From positions 1 through 11,015 of the forward strand of contig WLQA01000017.1 in assembly GCA_009698515.1 (NCBI GenBank): a stretch of 11,015 bases of DNA. Reading direction: 5' to 3'. The DNA comes from Actinomycetota bacterium. Its GTDB lineage: Bacteria > Actinomycetota > Actinomycetes > Nanopelagicales > Nanopelagicaceae. The notes beneath the pieces are model-generated. The model made no database searches, was not told the DNA's origin, and saw only the letters and a program-made list of their open reading frames with translations. This document shows positions 7,860 through 11,015 of the stretch, in pieces. Each line of letters begins with the position of its first letter. Positions within the stretch are counted from its first letter, which is position 1. Both the position numbers and the translations under genes were made by a program.

Positions 7860-8773
7860 GTCGGGTGGCCGCAATTGATTGTGGAACTAATTCAATTCGA
7901 TTATTAATTGCCGACATTACAGATGGCAAGTTTAGAGAAATCATTCGCGAAATGGAGATTGTTCGTCTTGGCCAAGGTGTTGATAAAACAAACTCCTTTC
8001 ACCCAGATGCAATAAGTAGAACTCTTGCCGCAACTGAAAAATTCGCCTCATTAATTAAAAGCAAAGGTGTTGAAAAAATCCGCTTTTGTGCAACCTCTGC
8101 AACTAGGGATGCAAGTAATCGCAACCTATTTATTGATGGCGTTCGAGATATCTTAGGAATCGAAGTTGAAGTCATTCCCGGCGAGGAGGAGGCCACCCTT
8201 TCATTTCTAGGTGCAACTAAAGAGTTAGATCAACAGCAGGCACCATTTCTAGTTGTAGATATTGGTGGCGGTTCCACTGAATTTGTAATTGGAAGTGATC
8301 AAGTAAGTGCGGCAAAAAGTGTAAATATTGGTTGTGTTCGCATGAGCGAGCGACATCTGAATAAACAGCCACCAACAAGTGCGCAAATTCAATCTGCCAT
8401 CATTGATATTGATAAAGCTATTGCAGAAGCCGCCGCAGTTGTGCCAATAACTACAGCGCAAACTTTGGTTGCAGTTGCTGGAACGGCTACCACTGTTGCC
8501 GCTGCGGCATTAGATCTTGCAGAGTATGACCGTTATGCAATTCATCTTTCTAGAATTTCGGCGGAGAAAGTTCATAAAGTTGCGGCAATGTTTCAAAGAT
8601 TAACAAGAGATGAGATTGCTAAATTAGGTTATATGCACTCTGGAAGAGTTGATGTAATTACTGCGGGCGCACTAGTTTTATCAAGAGTTATGGCAGCAAC
8701 CGGCGCTACTGAATTTGTCGCATCAGAATCAGATATTCTCGATGGAATAGCGTGGAAATTGGCTGGTGAATAG
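7856..8773 (+). CDS. Ppx/GppA family phosphatase (exopolyphosphatase or pppGpp phosphohydrolase)
   Basis: ASKHA-fold phosphatase that releases phosphate from polyphosphate chain ends and/or converts pppGpp to ppGpp. It has 305 residues, the short form lacking the C-terminal HD-like region of E. coli Ppx. Motifs seen: phosphate-1 loop AAIDCGTNSIRLLIAD at 5-20, FCATSATRDASNR at 77-89, the GEEEA segment at 109-113 carrying the probable catalytic glutamate, phosphate-2 DIGGGSTEFVIG at 135-146, NIGCVRMSE, AGTATTVAAAAL, and the C-terminal GRVDVITAGALVLSRV. The start codon overlaps the DUF501 stop, so translation is coupled. Sequence alone does not separate polyphosphatase from pppGpp phosphatase activity. 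No terminator follows; the tRNA at 8813 begins 40 bases after the stop and may be on the same transcript. Confidence 0.92.
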   Translation: MSRVAAIDCGTNSIRLLIADITDGKFREIIREMEIVRLGQGVDKTNSFHPDAISRTLAATEKFASLIKSKGVEKIRFCATSATRDASNRNLFIDGVRDILGIEVEVIPGEEEATLSFLGATKELDQQQAPFLVVDIGGGSTEFVIGSDQVSAAKSVNIGCVRMSERHLNKQPPTSAQIQSAIIDIDKAIAEAAAVVPITTAQTLVAVAGTATTVAAAALDLAEYDRYAIHLSRISAEKVHKVAAMFQRLTRDEIAKLGYMHSGRVDVITAGALVLSRVMAATGATEFVASESDILDGIAWKLAGE

Positions 8774-8787
8774 TTGAGCAAAAAGAC

Positions 8788-8801
8788 GGGTAGATTTACC
8801 C
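8788..8801 (+). other. Small hairpin between ppx/gppA and the tRNA
   Basis: GGGTA at 8788-8792 pairs with TACCC at 8797-8801 around a GATT loop. The stem has only five base pairs and no T-run, so it is not a credible intrinsic terminator. It holds three of the five Cs at 8799-8803, a run that could otherwise pair with the GGGGG of the tRNA acceptor strand (8879-8883). It may keep the leader from misfolding with the tRNA; that is inference. Confidence 0.4.
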
Positions 8802-8802
8802 C

Positions 8803-8898
8803 CTGAAGATTCGCCCCTGTAGCCCAATGGCAGAGGCATGCGACTTAAAATCGCACAAGTGTGGGTTCGACCCCCACCGGGGGCACGCTCATCTTCAG
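8803..8898 (+). repeat. 8-bp inverted repeat flanking the tRNA (leader/trailer stem)
   Basis: CTGAAGAT at 8803-8810 is the exact reverse complement of ATCTTCAG at 8891-8898. The left arm ends two bases before the first tRNA base and the right arm begins five bases after the discriminator base. In the precursor RNA the two arms would form a stem stacked outside the acceptor stem, separated by a small internal loop. It could help folding, guide 5' and 3' processing, or protect the ends. Confidence 0.7.
8813..8885 (+). tRNA. tRNA with UAA anticodon, class I shape (nominal tRNA-Leu)
   Basis: A complete 73-nt cloverleaf. Acceptor stem 8813-8819 pairs with 8878-8884 (one U-G pair). The D arm is 8822-8837 with three firm pairs and a GG in the loop. 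Anticodon stem 8839-8843/8851-8855 is perfect, with loop CTTAAAA. T stem GTGGG/CCCAC is perfect with loop TTCGACC. Discriminator is A (8885); CCA is not encoded. The anticodon TAA (8846-8848) reads the leucine codon UUA. However, the variable loop is only CAAGT (8856-8860), five bases, whereas bacterial leucine tRNAs are class II with a long variable arm. Body and D-arm resemble a short actinobacterial tRNA such as tRNA-Gly. The structure is certain; whether it is charged with leucine, or charged at all, is open. It lies 40 bases after ppx/gppA with no clear promoter of its own. Confidence 0.9.
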
Positions 8899-8939
8899 AT
8901 AGGTATCAGCAAGATTTAAGCAATTACTAGCCCGTACAG

Positions 8940-8969
8940 ATGGCACTTGGAATTTCCGATAGTTAATAT
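8940..8969 (+). promoter_or_regulatory. Possible promoter for the BI-1/YccA gene
   Basis: A TAATAT at 8964-8969 would serve as -10, with ATGGCA at 8940-8945 as a weak -35 (four of six consensus bases) at 18-base spacing. It would give a leader of about 40 bases before the ATG at 9018. The rest of 8886-9017 shows no gene and no other clear structure. Weak evidence; the gene might also be read through from the tRNA. Confidence 0.3.
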
Positions 8970-9007
8970 TTGTTACACCTGCACCAGAAAAAACTGACCA
9001 AAACAAC

Positions 9008-9013
9008 AAGGAG
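9008..9013 (+). promoter_or_regulatory. Shine-Dalgarno that fixes the BI-1/YccA start
   Basis: AAGGAG lies four bases upstream of the ATG at 9018. The longer in-frame reading from TTG 8970 would place this site inside the coding region and add a lysine- and threonine-rich N-terminus unlike the family. The site selects 9018. Confidence 0.85.
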
Positions 9014-9017
9014 AAAA

Positions 9018-9800
9018 ATGCAAAGTTCCAACCCGGTACTTGGTAAAGCGTTTAATCAACCAAATACTTCTGTTTCACAAAACTCTTATCAAGAGTTAGA
9101 ACAGAAATTTAATTCACCAGCTGCTTCATCAATGCGCACAGGCCGCATGACTATTGAAGATGTTGTAGCGAAAACAGGATTTCTATTTGCCATCTTGGTT
9201 GTTGTAGGAGCAGTTGCATGGAGTGCAAACCTAGGCATGGGCGCTGTAATGCTCGGCTTCTTAGGTGCATTTGGCCTTGCAATGGCGATCTCTTTCTCTA
9301 AAAGTATTAAGCCAGGTTTGGTAATTGCATATGCAGCACTTGAAGGATTAGCACTTGGCACAATCTCTCATTACTACGAATCTGCTTATCCAGGAATCGT
9401 TAGCCAAGCAATTATCGGCACCATTGCTGCATTTGCTGGTGTGTTATTTATGTACCGCAGTGGCCGACTTCGCGCGACTCCTCAATTCACTAGAGCAGTT
9501 ATGGGCGCAGCGATTGGTTACTTCATTCTTGGATTGGTATCGCTAATTGCATCATTCTTTGGCGTAGGTCAAGGTTATGGTTTCTATGGCGTATCTGGTC
9601 TTGGTTTACTTCTAGCTGTTGCTGGTGTTGCACTTGCAAGCTTCTTCCTTGTTCTTGATTTTGATCAAATCGAAAAAGGTGTTGCAGCTGGTGTGCCAGA
9701 GCAAGAATCATGGCGTGCTGGTTTCGGCTTGATGGTAACCATCGTTTGGTTATACCTCGAGGTACTGCGCTTGCTTTCAATTTTGCGCAACGACCGCTAA
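9018..9800 (+). CDS. Bax inhibitor-1/YccA family membrane protein
   Basis: Integral membrane protein of the BI-1/TMBIM superfamily; bacterial relatives such as YetJ form a pH-sensitive calcium leak, and E. coli YccA modulates FtsH. It has 260 residues: a polar 45-residue cytoplasmic N-terminus beginning MQSSNPVLGKAF, the conserved RMTIEDVVAKT block that precedes the first helix in actinobacterial members, then about seven hydrophobic segments (roughly 55-70, 73-93, 98-113, 126-144, 160-180, 188-213, 228-252). The C-terminal signature is LDFDQIEKG (Asp214 and Asp216) followed by WLYLEVLRLLSILR. Where several family members have Asp in the last helix for the di-aspartyl sensor, this one has Glu248. 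It is probably a single-gene unit between its own leader and the terminator at 9816-9855. Physiological role is unknown. Confidence 0.9.
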   Translation: MQSSNPVLGKAFNQPNTSVSQNSYQELEQKFNSPAASSMRTGRMTIEDVVAKTGFLFAILVVVGAVAWSANLGMGAVMLGFLGAFGLAMAISFSKSIKPGLVIAYAALEGLALGTISHYYESAYPGIVSQAIIGTIAAFAGVLFMYRSGRLRATPQFTRAVMGAAIGYFILGLVSLIASFFGVGQGYGFYGVSGLGLLLAVAGVALASFFLVLDFDQIEKGVAAGVPEQESWRAGFGLMVTIVWLYLEVLRLLSILRNDR

Positions 9801-9815
9801 CAAAAACTACTTACC

Positions 9816-9855
9816 AAACAGGAGTTGTGAGAAATCACAGCTCCTGTTTATTTTT
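9816..9855 (+). terminator. Intrinsic terminator after the BI-1/YccA gene
   Basis: A 15-bp stem (9816-9830 with 9835-9849), including one U-G wobble, is closed by a GAAA tetraloop (9831-9834) and followed by TATTTTT. It begins 16 bases after the BI-1 stop. The right arm also encodes the last codons and stop of the convergent MFS gene. On the opposite strand the stem is followed by a less T-rich stretch with a later TTTTT, so it may work in both directions, better rightward. Confidence 0.92.
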
Positions 9856-11015
9856 GTCTGGAATTAACTCAAATCCTAATTTCGATTGTCTAGTTTCTGG
9901 AAGTATGAAAGCTAAGAAGATTGCAGATGAGTAAACAATTGCAGATGCAATAAAAGCTACTTGGAATGAGTAAACATCAGTTAGGAAGCCAACCAAAATT
10001 GGACCAACAATCATTCCGGCATCTCCAGCCATCTGCCAAGCAGCAATTACCTGCCCGCCTCTGCCACGGATAATGTCACCAACCACACTGCCGGGTGCGG
10101 TACCAACATAAGCACCACCTAAACCAAAGAGCGCCATTGAAATAAAATACAAAGTTACATTTGTAGTAAAACATAAAACTAAAATTGCTGACATCACGAC
10201 AGTACTACCAACTAAGAGTGCAGCTTTTCGTCCACTTTCATCAGAGAATCTGCCAGCTCTTAATAGGAATATGCCTTGCAACAAAGCACCAATAGTTAAT
10301 CCCAGGCCAGCAATTGATGCAGTTGAATTTAATTTTTCAGTTACAAAAATAGGTAATATCGAGGAGCGCATACCAAACAACACCCAGTTGTTGACAAATG
10401 CCAGGATTAACGCAATTTGATATGGCCTTAATCTAAATGCCTCTTTAAGTGAGGTATTTTCAATTTGATTACTTGGAATATCAACTTTTTTACCTAGCCG
10501 TTTTTCACTTAATGAAAATAATGCCGTAGCACCAGCAAGGGCTAAGGTAATTGAGTAAACAAAAAATGGTGCCCGAAGCGATACACCAGAGAGAATTCCA
10601 CCAAAGGCAGGACCAGCTACGCCACCGACTAAGAAGCCTCCGTTGTAAAGAGATTGCGCTCTGGCTCTAACATCATCGCCAACTGAACGCATTAATAATG
10701 AACCAGCTGAGACCGAGAACATCGATGAACCTAAGCCGCCTAATGTGCGAAAGATAAGTAATTGAGAGTAACTCTGGGAAAGGGCGGTCAATAAGGTAAA
10801 AAATGAAACCATAAACAAACCAAAACCAAGAACAGCTCGTTCACCAAAACGATCAACTAATTTTCCTGAGACCAAGCCAGATGAAAAGCGCATTACTGCG
10901 AAAGCCGAGACTATTAAACCAATTGCGGTTTTATTAACCCCAAATGATGAAGCAAAGATAGGTATTGCAGGAATTATTAAACCAAAACCAATTGCTACTA
11001 GAAATGAAACAGTAG
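9835..11015 (-). CDS. MFS transporter (cut at its N-terminus by window edge)
   Basis: Major facilitator superfamily permease, proton-driven exporter or importer of unknown substrate, in the inner membrane. On the minus strand the frame stays open from the right edge to the TGA at 9837-9835: 392 complete residues including the stop-proximal end. The ATG at 10893 is internal, because the 40 codons upstream encode a typical first transmembrane helix (VAIGFGLIIPAIPIFASSFG) and the start of the second. Motif A is seen as GKLVDRFGER soon after, and GFGLFMVSFFTLL and further helices bring the total to about twelve, with a central polar loop (SEKRLGKKVDIPSNQIEN) splitting two six-helix halves. The general architecture resembles drug-efflux MFS proteins; no substrate can be named. 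The gene converges on BI-1 and its last five codons lie in the shared terminator. Confidence 0.9.
   Translation of the reverse strand, partial: TVSFLVAIGFGLIIPAIPIFASSFGVNKTAIGLIVSAFAVMRFSSGLVSGKLVDRFGERAVLGFGLFMVSFFTLLTALSQSYSQLLIFRTLGGLGSSMFSVSAGSLLMRSVGDDVRARAQSLYNGGFLVGGVAGPAFGGILSGVSLRAPFFVYSITLALAGATALFSLSEKRLGKKVDIPSNQIENTSLKEAFRLRPYQIALILAFVNNWVLFGMRSSILPIFVTEKLNSTASIAGLGLTIGALLQGIFLLRAGRFSDESGRKAALLVGSTVVMSAILVLCFTTNVTLYFISMALFGLGGAYVGTAPGSVVGDIIRGRGGQVIAAWQMAGDAGMIVGPILVGFLTDVYSFQVAFIASAIVYSSAIFLAFILPETRQSKLGFELIPDKNKQEL

Noticed and set aside
8774..8812. Intrinsic terminator after ppx/gppA
   Set aside because: The only hairpin (8788-8801) has five pairs and no T-run.
8970..9017. 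TTG at 8970 as the BI-1/YccA start
   Set aside because: AAGGAG at 9008-9013 marks ATG 9018, and the extra 16 residues (rich in K and T) do not look like family sequence.
9523..9934. Short frames overlapping the BI-1 gene and the terminator
   Set aside because: They overlap a well-supported membrane protein and a hairpin, and their compositions are unlike real genes.
10891..10893. ATG at 10893 as the start of the MFS transporter
   Set aside because: The frame stays open to the right edge and the upstream codons encode a good first membrane helix, so this ATG is internal.

Overview
The window looks like chromosome from a low-GC, streamlined actinobacterium. The gene order mfd, SurA_N lipoprotein, mazG, eno, ftsB/divIC-like, DUF501, ppx/gppA is the one I associate with Actinobacteria. 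The DNA is visibly AT-rich, TTA is a very common leucine codon, and intergenic gaps are tiny. That combination fits free-living freshwater lineages such as acI / Nanopelagicales. This placement is inferred from gene order and base composition; no database search was possible.

Layout: (1) 1-569, minus strand: the N-terminal 189 codons of phosphoenolpyruvate carboxylase, cut by the left edge. (2) 570-773: a divergent control region with a C/G-rich hairpin and four and a half copies of a 10-bp tandem repeat. (3) 774-8773, plus strand: seven tightly packed genes, namely mfd, a SurA_N-like lipoprotein, mazG, eno, an FtsB/DivIC-like septum protein, a DUF501 protein and a Ppx/GppA phosphatase. The gaps run from 31 bases down to a 4-base overlap. 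(4) 8813-8885: a 73-nt tRNA with anticodon UAA but no long variable arm, flanked by an 8-bp inverted repeat. (5) 9018-9800, plus strand: a BI-1/YccA-family membrane protein, followed by a strong hairpin terminator. (6) 9835-11015, minus strand: an MFS transporter that runs off the right edge, with its stop codon inside that terminator.

The plus-strand block joins housekeeping tasks: transcription-coupled repair (Mfd), cell-envelope protein handling (SurA-like), nucleotide-pool cleaning (MazG), glycolysis (enolase), division (FtsB-like), an uncharacterised DUF501 protein, and polyphosphate/(p)ppGpp metabolism (Ppx/GppA). Enolase makes the phosphoenolpyruvate that the divergent PEP carboxylase consumes. 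No mobile element, CRISPR array or rRNA was seen.

Most of the window is ordinary core genome. The item most worth a second look is the tRNA: its anticodon says leucine, but its architecture is that of a short (class I) tRNA. Next are its self-pairing leader and trailer, the 10-bp repeat between ppc and mfd, and the decayed second domain of MazG.
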